A stretch of DNA of 64,000 bases, from NCBI RefSeq assembly GCF_016735615.1, contig NZ_JAERSF010000002.1, positions 1,364,001 to 1,428,000 on the forward strand. Direction: 5' to 3'. Positions 1 through 9,184 of the stretch are shown in pieces. Every line of letters begins with the position of its first letter. Positions within the stretch are counted from its first letter, which is position 1. A program made the position numbers and the translations under genes. The notes beneath the pieces are model-generated. The model searched no databases and was not told the DNA's origin. It saw only the letters and a list, made by a program, of their open reading frames with translations. This DNA comes from Flavobacterium tagetis. GTDB lineage: Bacteria > Bacteroidota > Bacteroidia > Flavobacteriales > Flavobacteriaceae.

Positions 1-968
1 TTAAAAAATATACTCGTAATACTGTTAAAGAAGTCTTTGATTTTATACAAAAAGACCTTGAAGAAGGTTTGAAACTTGTTGGAAATAACTATTCTGAGCC
101 TAAGTTCCACTTTACTAAAGAAGCTGCAAATGCATTTGCAAGCCGTTTCTATTTAATTAAAGGAGATTGGGACAAAGTTCTTGAAGTTTCAGAAGGATTA
201 GGTTCAAAACCAGTAGGAAAATTGAGAAATTATTTAACATTTACTGCTTTAGATCCTAATATACAGTTTATTGAATACGCAAAAGCAGATGAGCCTGCAA
301 ATTTATTAGTTGTATCGGCTTATTCAATTTATGCTAGAGCATCCAGCCGAAATAGATTTTATTTAGCTGGAGATAGAAGTCAAGGTATTTTAGGGACTGG
401 AACTAATATATTTGGAAAAGCTTGGCTTTATAAAACTTATTCATATAATAGCAGTATGACTGTTTTCTCTGCAAAGTTTAAGGAATATTTTAAATATACA
501 AATCTTACAGCAAGTATTGGAGAACCATATACAGGAACAGTTCTTTTGTCTTATGACGAATTCTATTTAAACAGAATTGAAGCTCTTGTTATGAAAAATC
601 GAATCAATGAAGCTAATGCTGAATTAGAGTATTTCTTTGGTACTAGAACTACTGGATATAATGCAACAACAGATAAACTTACAGAAGCAAAAGTGGTTGA
701 CAAATATCCAGTTGTTGCAGATGAATATACTCCATTTTATTCTATGACACCTGTTCAGACTTCTTATGTTAAGGCTATTGCAGAAACTAGAAGAAGAGAT
801 TTTATTCATGAAGGAATTAGATGGTTTGATATTAAACGTTTTAATATTGTTGTAGTACATGAAACATTTAGCAAGCCAACAAATACCTTGGAAAAAGATG
901 ATAACCGTAGAGCATTGCAAATTCCTTTGAGTGCATCAAGTAACGGAGTAGAAAAAAATCCTAGATAA
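1..968 (+). CDS. SusD/RagB-family outer-membrane nutrient-binding lipoprotein (3' part)
   Basis: The reading frame is open from the window edge (first full codon at 3), so this is the C-terminal part of a longer gene; its lipoprotein signal lies outside. The end has the typical SusD close: an Arg-rich helix (ETRRRDFIHEGIRWFDIKRF, about 35 to 55 residues before the stop) that resembles the family pattern RRxEFxFEGxRWFDLKR. SusD proteins sit on the outer membrane, capture glycans or peptides and hand them to a SusC TonB-dependent porin, which should lie just upstream. Two lipoprotein genes follow within 35 bp, so this looks like the end of a polysaccharide- or peptide-utilisation operon. The substrate cannot be told. 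A TTG at 69 is an internal codon, not a start. Confidence 0.9.
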   Translation, partial: KKYTRNTVKEVFDFIQKDLEEGLKLVGNNYSEPKFHFTKEAANAFASRFYLIKGDWDKVLEVSEGLGSKPVGKLRNYLTFTALDPNIQFIEYAKADEPANLLVVSAYSIYARASSRNRFYLAGDRSQGILGTGTNIFGKAWLYKTYSYNSSMTVFSAKFKEYFKYTNLTASIGEPYTGTVLLSYDEFYLNRIEALVMKNRINEANAELEYFFGTRTTGYNATTDKLTEAKVVDKYPVVADEYTPFYSMTPVQTSYVKAIAETRRRDFIHEGIRWFDIKRFNIVVVHETFSKPTNTLEKDDNRRALQIPLSASSNGVEKNPR

Positions 969-985
969 ATAAAATTTTAAGTAGT

Positions 986-1846
986 ATGAAAATAATAAAT
1001 AAATATAAAAAAATAGCCGTGTTTGTTGGAGTCTTGGCTTTGGCATCTTGCGCACAAGAAGAGCAGCCTAAGGAAAGTCAATTAGATTATAATCAGCCTC
1101 TTAAAACGGAATTGGATAAATGGATTGATAGTAATTATTTAGTTCCTTATAATATTAATGCACAATACAAATGGAATCAAAATACAGTTGATAATACAAG
1201 ATTTTTGTTTCCTCCAACTTTGGACAAAGTAAAACCAGCATTGGAAATTGTGCAGCAAATTTGGCTTAAAAGTTATGCTACAATTGGTGGTGCTGATTTT
1301 GTGAAAAAAATTGCTCCTAGAGAAATAGTTTTGGTTGGAGGTGTAAACTCAAATTCAAATGGAACAAGGACACTGGGTATTGCTGAAGGTGGACAAAGAA
1401 TAACGCTTTTTGAAGTCGATAACTTGAACAGAAAAAATCGCGCGATTGTTGCAGAGTTCATTCATACTATCCAACATGAATATATTCATATCTTAAATCA
1501 GACGAAACCTTTTGATGAGCAAGGTTGGGGAAAAATAACTCCTTCCGGTTATACTGCAACGTGGCATCTTGAAACCACAGCTGCTTCTAGAGAACTGGGT
1601 TTTATTACTAACTATGCAAGGTCAAATGTCGTCGAAGATTTTGCTGAAACAGCATCAATTATCCTAATCAGTACGAAAGCGGAATATGCCGCAATATTAG
1701 CAAGCATTTCAAGTGCAAAAGCTAGAGCTGATATCCAGAAAAAAGAGGCTATAGTTGTTAAATATTTCAAAGAAACATTTAATATGGACTTTTATGCTTT
1801 AAGAGATGAAGCGGAAAAGAACACAACGAATGTGGTCAATAATTAA
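986..1846 (+). CDS. HExxH zinc metallohydrolase-type lipoprotein of a SusCD locus
   Basis: A 286-residue protein with a lipoprotein signal: lysines at the start, a hydrophobic stretch at about 10-20, then the lipobox A-S-C with Cys22 as the lipidated residue. HEYIH at residues 164-168 is a zinc-binding HExxH motif in a helix. This matches the family of putative zinc-binding lipoproteins (Peptidase_Mx1-like) found beside SusC/SusD in Bacteroidota. It starts 17 bp after the SusD gene and is followed by a DUF4302 lipoprotein, a common trio. It may cut peptides or glycopeptides at the cell surface, but hydrolase activity is inferred from the motif alone. Confidence 0.82.
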   Translation: MKIINKYKKIAVFVGVLALASCAQEEQPKESQLDYNQPLKTELDKWIDSNYLVPYNINAQYKWNQNTVDNTRFLFPPTLDKVKPALEIVQQIWLKSYATIGGADFVKKIAPREIVLVGGVNSNSNGTRTLGIAEGGQRITLFEVDNLNRKNRAIVAEFIHTIQHEYIHILNQTKPFDEQGWGKITPSGYTATWHLETTAASRELGFITNYARSNVVEDFAETASIILISTKAEYAAILASISSAKARADIQKKEAIVVKYFKETFNMDFYALRDEAEKNTTNVVNN

Positions 1847-1878
1847 TTAGTAATTATAAAAACTTTAAAAGAGATAGT

Positions 1879-3234
1879 ATGAAAATAAAATATATATTCA
1901 GATATTTAGTTGTTGCATCTTTAATGTTGCACTTTACAGCTTGTACTGATACAGAAGTTGAACAAAAGTTTGATAAAACTCCAACTGAGCGTTTAAATGC
2001 TCAAAAAAGTGAGTTGCAAGAGGTTTTGCTTACTTCTCCTGATGGATGGAAGGCTGTTTATTTTACAGATAATAAGCAACTAGGAGGATTCACGCATTTG
2101 TTCAAGTTTACGGCGGATGGAAAAGTAGAAATGGCATCAGATTTCAATACGACATCAACTCCAAAATTTACAAGCGATTATGATATTCAATTAGGAAGTA
2201 CAGTAAGTTTGGTTTTTACAACCAAAAATAGAATTCATTTGCTGTCAGACTCAAGTCCAGCTGCCGCTCCAACTGCAGCTTTGCGAGGAAAAGGGTATTT
2301 AGGTGATTTCCAATTTTTATACTACGGACAAGACAATGGTCAGCTTATTTTTAAAGCTAATAGGACTGCTGGCGATAGTAACTCTTCAGAAATACGTTTT
2401 GTAAAAGCAACGTCTCAAGATTGGGATGACTTATCTAAGAATTTCCTAATGATTCCAAATGTAATTGGAAGTAATGTTTTCGGTGCAAACAGAGGACTTG
2501 AGATTATCGATGGGACAACTAAGAAAACTTATGATTTCAACCCATACACTACAATAACTCGTTTTGGAAGTTATACCGATATAACTAGTAATAATGGTAT
2601 AGGTATTGGTTATTCGCCAAATGGTATCGTGATTAGCCCAGCTATTAAAGTTGGAGATCAAATGCTAAGTAATTTTATTTTTAATAGTGCCGATGGCAGT
2701 TTTACAGCAACAGGAACCAATGGTGCGAGTGCCTCAATAAAGTACTCAAACACTCCATTTGTAATCTCTGATGATTATAAAAATTTCGCTCCAGGTCAGC
2801 CGCAAAGAGTGGTTGGTTATATTGCGCCAAACTTGACTGCAGCACAAAGTAATTCGGTTTTATGTAGAAATTTAATAGATAAAATAAATGCAGGATTACC
2901 AGCAACGCAATCACTTGCCAGAGTTCAAGTTGTATTTAACAATGCAGTTAACGGTACCTATATTCAATACCTGTTTAATGGAGGAAAGGCTACAATAACT
3001 CACTTTGTAACTACAGAAGTGAATGAAGCAAATAAAACCATCATTTTAACAGATGATGGATGGACTCATAATGCTGCTACTATTGCAATTTTAAAAGACT
3101 TAGATGCACAGCTTACAAATCCAGAGGGATTATATATCAAAAAAGAAGCTTTTACAATTGTGGCTTCTAATAAAATATATACACTTGCAAACGCGTCAAA
3201 TAATGGTTTTAGAATAACAACTTATCAATTGTAA
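1879..3234 (+). CDS. DUF4302-type lipoprotein
   Basis: A 451-residue lipoprotein: the signal ends in F-T-A-C with Cys22 as the likely lipidated residue. The N-terminal half has the DUF4302 pattern (RLNAQKSELQEVLLTSPDGW followed by a beta-rich region). The protein is mostly beta-strand with Thr, Ser and Asn-rich segments, as expected outside the cell. It is the last gene of the SusD operon, 32 bp after the metallohydrolase, and a strong terminator follows at 3267. DUF4302 proteins usually accompany SusD and the HExxH lipoprotein; their role is unknown, surface binding of the imported substrate being plausible. Confidence 0.78.
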   Translation: MKIKYIFRYLVVASLMLHFTACTDTEVEQKFDKTPTERLNAQKSELQEVLLTSPDGWKAVYFTDNKQLGGFTHLFKFTADGKVEMASDFNTTSTPKFTSDYDIQLGSTVSLVFTTKNRIHLLSDSSPAAAPTAALRGKGYLGDFQFLYYGQDNGQLIFKANRTAGDSNSSEIRFVKATSQDWDDLSKNFLMIPNVIGSNVFGANRGLEIIDGTTKKTYDFNPYTTITRFGSYTDITSNNGIGIGYSPNGIVISPAIKVGDQMLSNFIFNSADGSFTATGTNGASASIKYSNTPFVISDDYKNFAPGQPQRVVGYIAPNLTAAQSNSVLCRNLIDKINAGLPATQSLARVQVVFNNAVNGTYIQYLFNGGKATITHFVTTEVNEANKTIILTDDGWTHNAATIAILKDLDAQLTNPEGLYIKKEAFTIVASNKIYTLANASNNGFRITTYQL

Positions 3235-3266
3235 GGGCTGTAATTTTTAGTTTTAAAATTTGAAGG

Positions 3267-3297
3267 AAAAGCAACTCATTTTTCTGAGTTGCTTTTT
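3267..3297 (+). terminator. Rho-independent terminator after the DUF4302 gene
   Basis: GCAACTCA (3271-3278) pairs with TGAGTTGC (3285-3292) around a 6-base loop, extended by AAAA/TTTT. A run of T follows. It closes the SusD operon. Confidence 0.85.
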
Positions 3298-3348
3298 CTA
3301 AACATAATTTCTGAATTAAACAATCTAACTTTTCATTATATAGATATT

Positions 3349-3522
3349 ATGATTAAAAAAATATTGACACCAGCAACTATTGCAATCTTCTTCTGGGGAA
3401 TAGGACTTTTAATTATTAACGAATACTATTATCTATATTTAAAACCTTATCTGTATTTGTCAATAATAATTGCAATTGGTTGTATAGTCTTTGATAAGCT
3501 TAAGGAGGATAAAGAAAAATAG
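3349..3522 (+). CDS. Small two-helix membrane protein, unknown
   Basis: The ATG at 3349 gives 57 residues: a basic start (MIKK), two hydrophobic segments at about 7-25 and 31-48 split by a Tyr-rich turn, and a charged tail rich in Lys, Asp and Glu. The frame is open further up to 3289, but that part begins at a TTG inside the preceding terminator hairpin, so the ATG is preferred. Terminators on both sides (3267 and 3637) suggest a separate short transcript. I recognise no family. It could be a real membrane microprotein or a chance frame; the hydrophobic pattern favours the former. Confidence 0.5.
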   Translation: MIKKILTPATIAIFFWGIGLLIINEYYYLYLKPYLYLSIIIAIGCIVFDKLKEDKEK

Positions 3523-3636
3523 ACTAAAAAAAACACATTTTTAAGAATGTCAAATGTTACTTGGTATTAACATTCTTAATTAACGAAACAAAATCACATT
3601 TAAACTTTTTTAGTTTTGTTTTTTTATTTTGGGGGG

Positions 3637-3666
3637 AAACAGCTCATTTTATGAGCTGTTTTTTTT
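3637..3666 (+). terminator. Terminator upstream of fabG
   Basis: AAACAGCTCAT (3637-3647) pairs perfectly with ATGAGCTGTTT (3651-3661) over a 3-base loop, followed by a T run. It ends transcription from the small gene at 3349. A weaker inverted repeat lies at about 3542-3579. Confidence 0.8.
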
Positions 3667-3735
3667 GTTTTAGCAACATCTAAAATTCTTAAGCCAATTT
3701 TTGGATTACAAATTTTATTAAATGCTCAAATAATC

Positions 3736-3743
3736 TATATTTG
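3736..3743 (+). promoter_or_regulatory. Putative -7 box for fabG
   Basis: TATATTTG matches the Bacteroidota -7 form TAnnTTTG, 30 bp before the fabG ATG. No exact TTG lies at the -33 distance, so only half of the promoter is supported. Confidence 0.4.
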
Positions 3744-3773
3744 TAATTCAAAAAATAAAACGAATACCTTAAT

Positions 3774-4520
3774 ATGAAATTACTAGAAGGAAAAGTTGCA
3801 ATTATTACTGGTGCAAGCCGTGGAATTGGAAAAGGAATTGCTGAAGTTTTTGCTAAACATGGAGCAAACGTTGCTTTTACATACAGCTCATCTGCTGCAT
3901 CTGCAGAAGCTTTAGAAGCAGAATTAAATAGTTTAGGAGTAAAAGCGAAAGGATACCAATCTAACGCAGCAGATTTTAACGAAGCTCAAACTTTTGTTGA
4001 TGCTGTTTTAGCAGATTTTGGAACTGTAGATATCTTAATCAATAATGCCGGAATTACAAAAGACAACCTATTAATGCGTATGTCTGAGGCAGATTTTGAC
4101 CAAGTAATTGATGTAAACTTGAAATCGGTTTTCAATATGACAAAAGCAATTCAGAAAACTTTCTTGAAACAAAGAGCAGGATCTATCATCAACATTAGTT
4201 CTGTTGTTGGGGTTTCTGGAAACGCAGGTCAAACAAACTATGCAGCTTCTAAAGCTGGTGCAATCGGATTTACTAAATCTGTGGCATTAGAATTAGGTTC
4301 TCGTAACATTCGTTGCAATGCAATCGCTCCAGGTTTTATCGAAACTGAAATGACTGCAAAATTAAGCGAAGATGTAGTAAAAGGATGGAGAGAAGGTATT
4401 CCGTTGAAACGTGGAGGAACTCCAGAAGACGTTGCAAATGCTTGTTTATTCCTTGCTTCAGACATGAGCGGATACATTACAGGACAAGTTCTTAATGTTT
4501 GCGGAGGAATGCTTACTTAA
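3774..4520 (+). CDS. fabG: 3-oxoacyl-[acyl-carrier-protein] reductase
   Basis: A cytoplasmic short-chain dehydrogenase of 248 residues that reduces 3-oxoacyl-ACP with NADPH in each round of fatty-acid elongation. Visible: the nucleotide loop TGASRGIG (12-19), NNAG (90-93) and the catalytic set Asn115, Ser143, Tyr156 and Lys160, with the Tyr-x3-Lys spacing. The C-terminal segment SGYITGQVLNVCGG is typical of FabG. Full length for the family. It stands alone, after a terminator at 3637 and before an inverted-repeat spacer. Other SDR reductases look similar, but the overall match to FabG is very close. Confidence 0.93.
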   Translation: MKLLEGKVAIITGASRGIGKGIAEVFAKHGANVAFTYSSSAASAEALEAELNSLGVKAKGYQSNAADFNEAQTFVDAVLADFGTVDILINNAGITKDNLLMRMSEADFDQVIDVNLKSVFNMTKAIQKTFLKQRAGSIINISSVVGVSGNAGQTNYAASKAGAIGFTKSVALELGSRNIRCNAIAPGFIETEMTAKLSEDVVKGWREGIPLKRGGTPEDVANACLFLASDMSGYITGQVLNVCGGMLT

Positions 4521-4528
4521 TGGTTTTC

Positions 4529-4612
4529 AGTGTTCAGGTTTTAGTATTCAGTTTTTCTGACTCTGAACACTAAACAATCTGATCACTAAAAAACTGATTA
4601 CTGAATACTAAA
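4529..4612. repeat. Nested inverted repeats between fabG and the next gene
   Basis: AGTGTTCAG and CTGAACACT form an inner arm pair, and TTTAGTATTCAG (4540-4551) pairs with CTGAATACTAAA (4601-4612). The spacer consists almost wholly of short repeated phrases (ATTCAG, CTGA, ACTAAA). It may act as a terminator-like stem after fabG. Confidence 0.6.
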
Positions 4613-4617
4613 TAAAT

Positions 4618-6645
4618 ATGACGACAAACACGATTCTTTTATTATTGCTTTCTTTAGTAATCGCTGGTGGTTTATCGTACTTTCAATATTTTTTCAAAGC
4701 CAAAAGTAAATCCAATGTGATTATACTTTTGGCTTTTTTACGTTTTTTAGCCATTTTCGGATTATTGGTTTTATTAATCAATCCGATAATTTCTAAAAAT
4801 TCTTTGGAGATTACCAAAACCCCTTTAGCAATTGTGGTAGACAATTCTAGTTCTATTGCAGCTTTAAAATCTGATAAAAAAGCAGTTGAGTTATATCAAA
4901 AACTAGTTTCAAATCCAGCCTTAAAAGAAAAGTTTGAAATTCAGTCTTATCAGTTTGATAACGATTTTAAAACTTCAGATAAATTTGATTTTAAGGGAAA
5001 TCAAACCAATTTAGACGAAGCCGCGAAGAATCTAAAAAGCATCAATAAAAATCTGATTTTCCCAACCGTAATTATTACAGACGGAAATCAAACTACAGGA
5101 AACGACTATGTCTATAGATTCGATCCTGTCAATAAAGTTTATCCTTTGGTTGTGGGAGATACAACCACTTTTTTCGATTTAAAAATCAATCAGCTTAACG
5201 TAAACAAATACGCGTTTCATAAAAATAAATTTCCTGTCGAAGTTTTTCTGCAATATGCTGGTGATAAAACCGCCAATGCAGAATTTACCATTTCGCAAGG
5301 AAATACTGTTGTTGCAAAAGAAAAACTTTCGTTTTCGCCCTCAAAAAAAACAGCTTCTTTGAATTTGCTTCTTCCTGCAGATAAAGTAGGATTACAGATT
5401 TATAAAGCAAGTATCCAGTCTTCGGCTAAAGAAAAAAACAGTTACAACAATATCAAAAATTTTGCAGTTGAAATTATTGATCAGAAGTCTACAATTGCTA
5501 TTGTTTCTGCAATAAATCATCCAGATATTGCTTCTTTAAAACGTTCGATTGAAGTTAATGCACAGCGTAAAGTGATATTAGCTAAACCGAATCAAATTAA
5601 TGACTTACAAGATGTTTCTGTTTTAGTTTTATATCAGCCAACAACAGCTTTCAAGCCGATATTTGACAACAATAAATTAAAAGGAACAAATACCTTTATT
5701 ATAACAGGAAACAATACCGATTTTAATTTTTTAAATCAGCAGCAAAATAATCTGATTTTTAAAATGAGCAATCAGCGAGAAGATTTTCTTAATGAATTCC
5801 ATTCAGATTTTAATTTGTTTGCCATCGACGATATAGGTTTTGAAAATTTCCCACCTTTGCAAAATCCGTTCGGAAATATCAGCACAAACGGAAATGTTTC
5901 TATTTTACTTTCGTCAAAAATTAGAAACGTTTCTACAAATGCTCCATTATTGGCTTTCACAGAAAATCAAGGAAAAAGAACCGCTTTCCTTCTTGGAGAA
6001 AATAGCTGGAAGTGGCGTTTGCAAAGTCATGTCGACAATCAATCATTTGAAAAGTATGATGTTTTTATTGATAAGATTGTTCAATATTTAGCATCATCGA
6101 CTTCAAAAAAATCTTTGGTAGTAACTCATGAAAGTTTCTATAATTCGGGAGAAGAAATTATCATCAATGCACAGTATTTCAACAAAAATTATGAGTTTGA
6201 CGAAAAAGCAAGACTTACAATTAGCGTTGTAAATGCAGCGACCAAACAAACCAAAAATTACGATTTACTAAAAGGAAGCAACTCTTTCTCAGCTAATTTA
6301 GAAGGACTTCCTGCTGGAAAATATAACTTTACAGTAAAAGAATTAAATTCGAATACTTCATACGCAAGCCATTTTGAAATTTTAGATTTTGATATTGAAA
6401 AGCAATTTGTAAATCCAGATGTGGTAAAATTACAGCAATTAGCTCAGCAGACAGGAGGAAAAGCGTTCTTTGAAGATCAGGCAGATCAGTTGATTAATAC
6501 GCTTTTAGAAAACAAAGAATACAAATCAATCGAGAAAAATATTTCAAGTAAAACTCCAATTATTGATTGGGTTTGGTTATTGATTTTGATTGTTGCTTTA
6601 TTGACTACAGAATGGTTTGTTAGGAAGTATAATGGTTTATTATAG
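4618..6645 (+). CDS. VWA-like membrane protein, unknown role
   Basis: A 675-residue membrane protein. Two hydrophobic segments at about 5-25 and 34-56 are followed by a von Willebrand A-like start, AIVVDNSSSI, with the metal-site pattern D-x-S-x-S at Asp75, Ser77 and Ser79, and a second strand ending in VIITDG. A long beta-rich extracytoplasmic part follows, then a last membrane helix at about 652-668 with a short basic tail. This layout resembles the BatA/BatB-like and glutamine-amidotransferase-like VWA proteins of Bacteroidota, usually about this long. The gene stands 28 bp before a TPM-domain gene. The molecular role is not known. Confidence 0.6.
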   Translation: MTTNTILLLLLSLVIAGGLSYFQYFFKAKSKSNVIILLAFLRFLAIFGLLVLLINPIISKNSLEITKTPLAIVVDNSSSIAALKSDKKAVELYQKLVSNPALKEKFEIQSYQFDNDFKTSDKFDFKGNQTNLDEAAKNLKSINKNLIFPTVIITDGNQTTGNDYVYRFDPVNKVYPLVVGDTTTFFDLKINQLNVNKYAFHKNKFPVEVFLQYAGDKTANAEFTISQGNTVVAKEKLSFSPSKKTASLNLLLPADKVGLQIYKASIQSSAKEKNSYNNIKNFAVEIIDQKSTIAIVSAINHPDIASLKRSIEVNAQRKVILAKPNQINDLQDVSVLVLYQPTTAFKPIFDNNKLKGTNTFIITGNNTDFNFLNQQQNNLIFKMSNQREDFLNEFHSDFNLFAIDDIGFENFPPLQNPFGNISTNGNVSILLSSKIRNVSTNAPLLAFTENQGKRTAFLLGENSWKWRLQSHVDNQSFEKYDVFIDKIVQYLASSTSKKSLVVTHESFYNSGEEIIINAQYFNKNYEFDEKARLTISVVNAATKQTKNYDLLKGSNSFSANLEGLPAGKYNFTVKELNSNTSYASHFEILDFDIEKQFVNPDVVKLQQLAQQTGGKAFFEDQADQLINTLLENKEYKSIEKNISSKTPIIDWVWLLILIVALLTTEWFVRKYNGLL

Positions 6646-6673
6646 TTTCTTCAGAATTCACTAATTTTTATTA

Positions 6674-7234
6674 ATGAGGAAATTATTTTTTACTATTTTA
6701 TTTTTAATCACAATTACTTTTAATGGACAAAGTATAGAGAAGAAAAATAATAATTCTGAAAAGCAGAAAGTAGTTGCTACATTTAGAGAAATTTATTGGA
6801 ATAATTTGCCAAAACCTAAAGGTTGGGTAAATGATTATGAAGGAATTTTTTCTGATAATGAAGAAAGAAAATTAGATAGTATAATTACTAATTTTGAAAA
6901 AGAAACTTCCATTGAAATTGCAGTTGTAACCATTGATACGATTAAAGTAGCAAAAGAAAATTTTGACGATTTATCATTGCATATAGCAAAAACTTGGGCA
7001 TTTGGTAAGAAAGGTAAGGATAATGGAATTTTGATTAGTTTTTCAAAAGGATATAAAAAATTTCGGGTAGAACTTGGAGACGGAACGATTAAAATGCTCT
7101 CAGAACACGAAACAAAAGAAATCATAGAAAATGATTTTATTCCAAAGTTTTTAAAGGGAAATTATTATCAAGGAATGTTGGATGGAATTATGAAAATAAT
7201 TGAAAATCTAAGAGCAAAAATTAAAAAGGAATAA
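6674..7234 (+). CDS. TPM-domain secreted protein
   Basis: A 186-residue protein with an N-terminal signal (Lys3, a hydrophobic run to about residue 18) and a TPM domain at about 55-180. Family marks are VNDYEGIFSDNE near the start, the strand EIAVVTIDT, WAFGKKGKDNGILIS and the end IPKFLKGNYYQGMLDGI. TPM proteins are periplasmic or membrane-linked; some are tied to photosystem repair or respiratory supercomplexes, but in most bacteria the role is unknown. This copy has no C-terminal membrane helix, unlike many relatives, so it is probably soluble in the periplasm. It follows the VWA-like gene by 28 bp and leads the LysR gene by 3 bp. Confidence 0.78.
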   Translation: MRKLFFTILFLITITFNGQSIEKKNNNSEKQKVVATFREIYWNNLPKPKGWVNDYEGIFSDNEERKLDSIITNFEKETSIEIAVVTIDTIKVAKENFDDLSLHIAKTWAFGKKGKDNGILISFSKGYKKFRVELGDGTIKMLSEHETKEIIENDFIPKFLKGNYYQGMLDGIMKIIENLRAKIKKE

Positions 7235-7237
7235 AAT

Positions 7238-8134
7238 ATGGATTTTAGGCTAAAAGTTTTCTACACCGTTGCGCTCCGCCTTAATTTTACTAAAGCGGCA
7301 ACAGAATTGTATATTACGCAGCCAGCAGTTTCTAAACATATTCAGGAATTAGAAGAAACGTATAAAACCAAACTTTTCGAACGAAACGGTTCTAAAATCG
7401 CTTTAACTCCGGCAGGAAAAATTCTCCTAAGATATACTAAAAGTATTTTCGATATTTATCGCGAAATAGACTTTGAAATGAGTTCGTTTAATGCAGAGCG
7501 TCAAGGTTTGCTTAGGTTAGGAGCAAGTACAACCATTTCGCAATATATTATTTCTCCAGTTTTGGCTAGTTTTCATCAGAAACAGAAAGACATAAAAGTC
7601 AATTTGCTGAATGGAAATACAGAACAAATTGAAAATGCTTTAATCGATAAAGAAATCGAAATCGGAATTGTAGAAGGACAGTCTAAAAATCAATCTATAA
7701 AATACATTCCGTTTTTAAAAGACGAATTGGTTTTGGTTTGCAATAGCAATAATCCTTTTGTTAAACAAAATGAAATTTCGGTAAACGATTTAAAATCAAT
7801 GAAATTCATAACCCGAGAACGCGGGTCTGGAACACTTGAAGTTATAGAATTTGCCTTAAAAAAAGCAGGTTTGAAATTTTCAGATTTACAAATCGAAATG
7901 CAGTTGGGAAGTACAGAAAGTATAAAATCTTATTTATTAAATTCAGATTGTTTTGCATTTATGTCTATTCATGCTGTAAGTAAAGAGTTGAAAAATAAAG
8001 AATTGATTGTTTTAGATGTAGAAAATTTATCTGTAGAACGATATTTTTACATTGCCACTTTACAAGGAAAATCAGATTCTTTATCAGAACTATTCATTCA
8101 AAATTTAGCATTGCATTATAACTTGAAGTTATAG
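7238..8134 (+). CDS. LysR-family transcriptional regulator
   Basis: A 298-residue DNA-binding regulator. Residues 1-60 hold the winged helix-turn-helix (NFTKAATELYITQPAVSKHIQELE, a textbook LysR signature in its central part). The rest is the periplasmic-binding-like effector domain, with the RERGSGT loop near residue 190. Similarity is strongest to the CysB/CbbR/YeiE group. A short A/G-rich sequence (AAAAGGA, 7224-7230) precedes the ATG. A transporter of the YeiH family begins 75 bp downstream on the same strand; in enterobacteria yeiE and yeiH are also neighbours, so control of that transporter is likely. No clear T-N11-A operator was found. Confidence 0.88.
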   Translation: MDFRLKVFYTVALRLNFTKAATELYITQPAVSKHIQELEETYKTKLFERNGSKIALTPAGKILLRYTKSIFDIYREIDFEMSSFNAERQGLLRLGASTTISQYIISPVLASFHQKQKDIKVNLLNGNTEQIENALIDKEIEIGIVEGQSKNQSIKYIPFLKDELVLVCNSNNPFVKQNEISVNDLKSMKFITRERGSGTLEVIEFALKKAGLKFSDLQIEMQLGSTESIKSYLLNSDCFAFMSIHAVSKELKNKELIVLDVENLSVERYFYIATLQGKSDSLSELFIQNLALHYNLKL

Positions 8135-8209
8135 CCAATTGTAATTTACGATTGGTGTTTTCAATATAAACGGCGGAACTTTGCAACATAATATCAATAC
8201 CCATTTATT

Positions 8210-9175
8210 TTGAAAACAAAAGAACAAACATCAGCACAATTATTTGAAATTAATCAATCAGTACAGCAAGTACTTTTTCTGGCTGTAATTCTTTTATGTC
8301 TATTTTCGATCATTTCACCTCCAATAGCACTTTTATTGGGCGTTTTAATTGTGAATCTTTTCGGAAATCCGTTTGTCGAATTCAATCATAAAGCAATAAC
8401 CTTTTTATTGCAATTTTCGGTTGTTGGTTTGGGATTCGGAATGAACGCCAACAGCGCGGTTTCAGCAGGAAAAGAAGGATTTGTTTTGACTGTCTTTTCA
8501 ATATTTAGCACTTTGCTTTTTGGATTATTGTTAGGAAAATGGCTTAAAACAGAAAGAAAAACGTCTCATTTAATTTCTTGCGGAACAGCAATCTGTGGAG
8601 GAAGTGCCATCGCGGCCATTTCTCCCGTGATCAAATCAAACGAAAATCAGACTTCAATAGCTTTGGGAGTTATTTTTATATTGAATTCGATTGCCTTATT
8701 TGTTTTCCCGTTTATTGGACATCAATTAGATTTATCCCAAAAAGATTTTGGTTTATGGTGTGCTATTGCAATTCACGATACGAGTTCTGTAGTTGGTGCA
8801 GCCAATAAATATGGTGCTGAAGCATTACAAGTTGCCACAACAGTAAAACTGGCGAGAGCATTATGGATTATTCCAATTTCAATCTTAACTGCTTTTCTTT
8901 TTAAAAGTAAGAACTCAAAAATCAAAATTCCTTACTTTATTGGTTTATTTGTTTTAGCAATGCTAGTGAATACATATCTTCCTTCAACTGTCATTTTTAC
9001 TGGACATCTTGTTGGCATTGCAAAAATCGGTTTAACCATAACTTTGTTTTTGATCGGAGCAACTCTAAATTTTGCCACTTTAAAAACAGTGGGAGTAAAG
9101 CCTTTATTGCAAGGTGTTTTTCTTTGGATTTTTATCGCCGTTTTGGCTTTAGTATCAATTCTTTATTTGGGTTAG
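8210..9175 (+). CDS. YeiH/UPF0324-family transporter (putative sulfate exporter family)
   Basis: A 321-residue inner-membrane protein with about nine to ten hydrophobic segments. Family marks include FLLQFSVVGLGFGMN, the segment SCGTAICGGSAIAAISPVIK and the AIHDTSSVVGAA motif. The family is annotated as putative sulfate exporters, but transport has been shown for few members. The start is odd: in-frame stop at 8189, no ATG until deep in the protein, so the likely start is TTG at 8210 (ATT at 8207 is the other choice). It lies 75 bp after the LysR gene, its likely regulator. Confidence 0.87.
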   Translation: MKTKEQTSAQLFEINQSVQQVLFLAVILLCLFSIISPPIALLLGVLIVNLFGNPFVEFNHKAITFLLQFSVVGLGFGMNANSAVSAGKEGFVLTVFSIFSTLLFGLLLGKWLKTERKTSHLISCGTAICGGSAIAAISPVIKSNENQTSIALGVIFILNSIALFVFPFIGHQLDLSQKDFGLWCAIAIHDTSSVVGAANKYGAEALQVATTVKLARALWIIPISILTAFLFKSKNSKIKIPYFIGLFVLAMLVNTYLPSTVIFTGHLVGIAKIGLTITLFLIGATLNFATLKTVGVKPLLQGVFLWIFIAVLALVSILYLG

Positions 9176-9184
9176 TTTTTTTTT

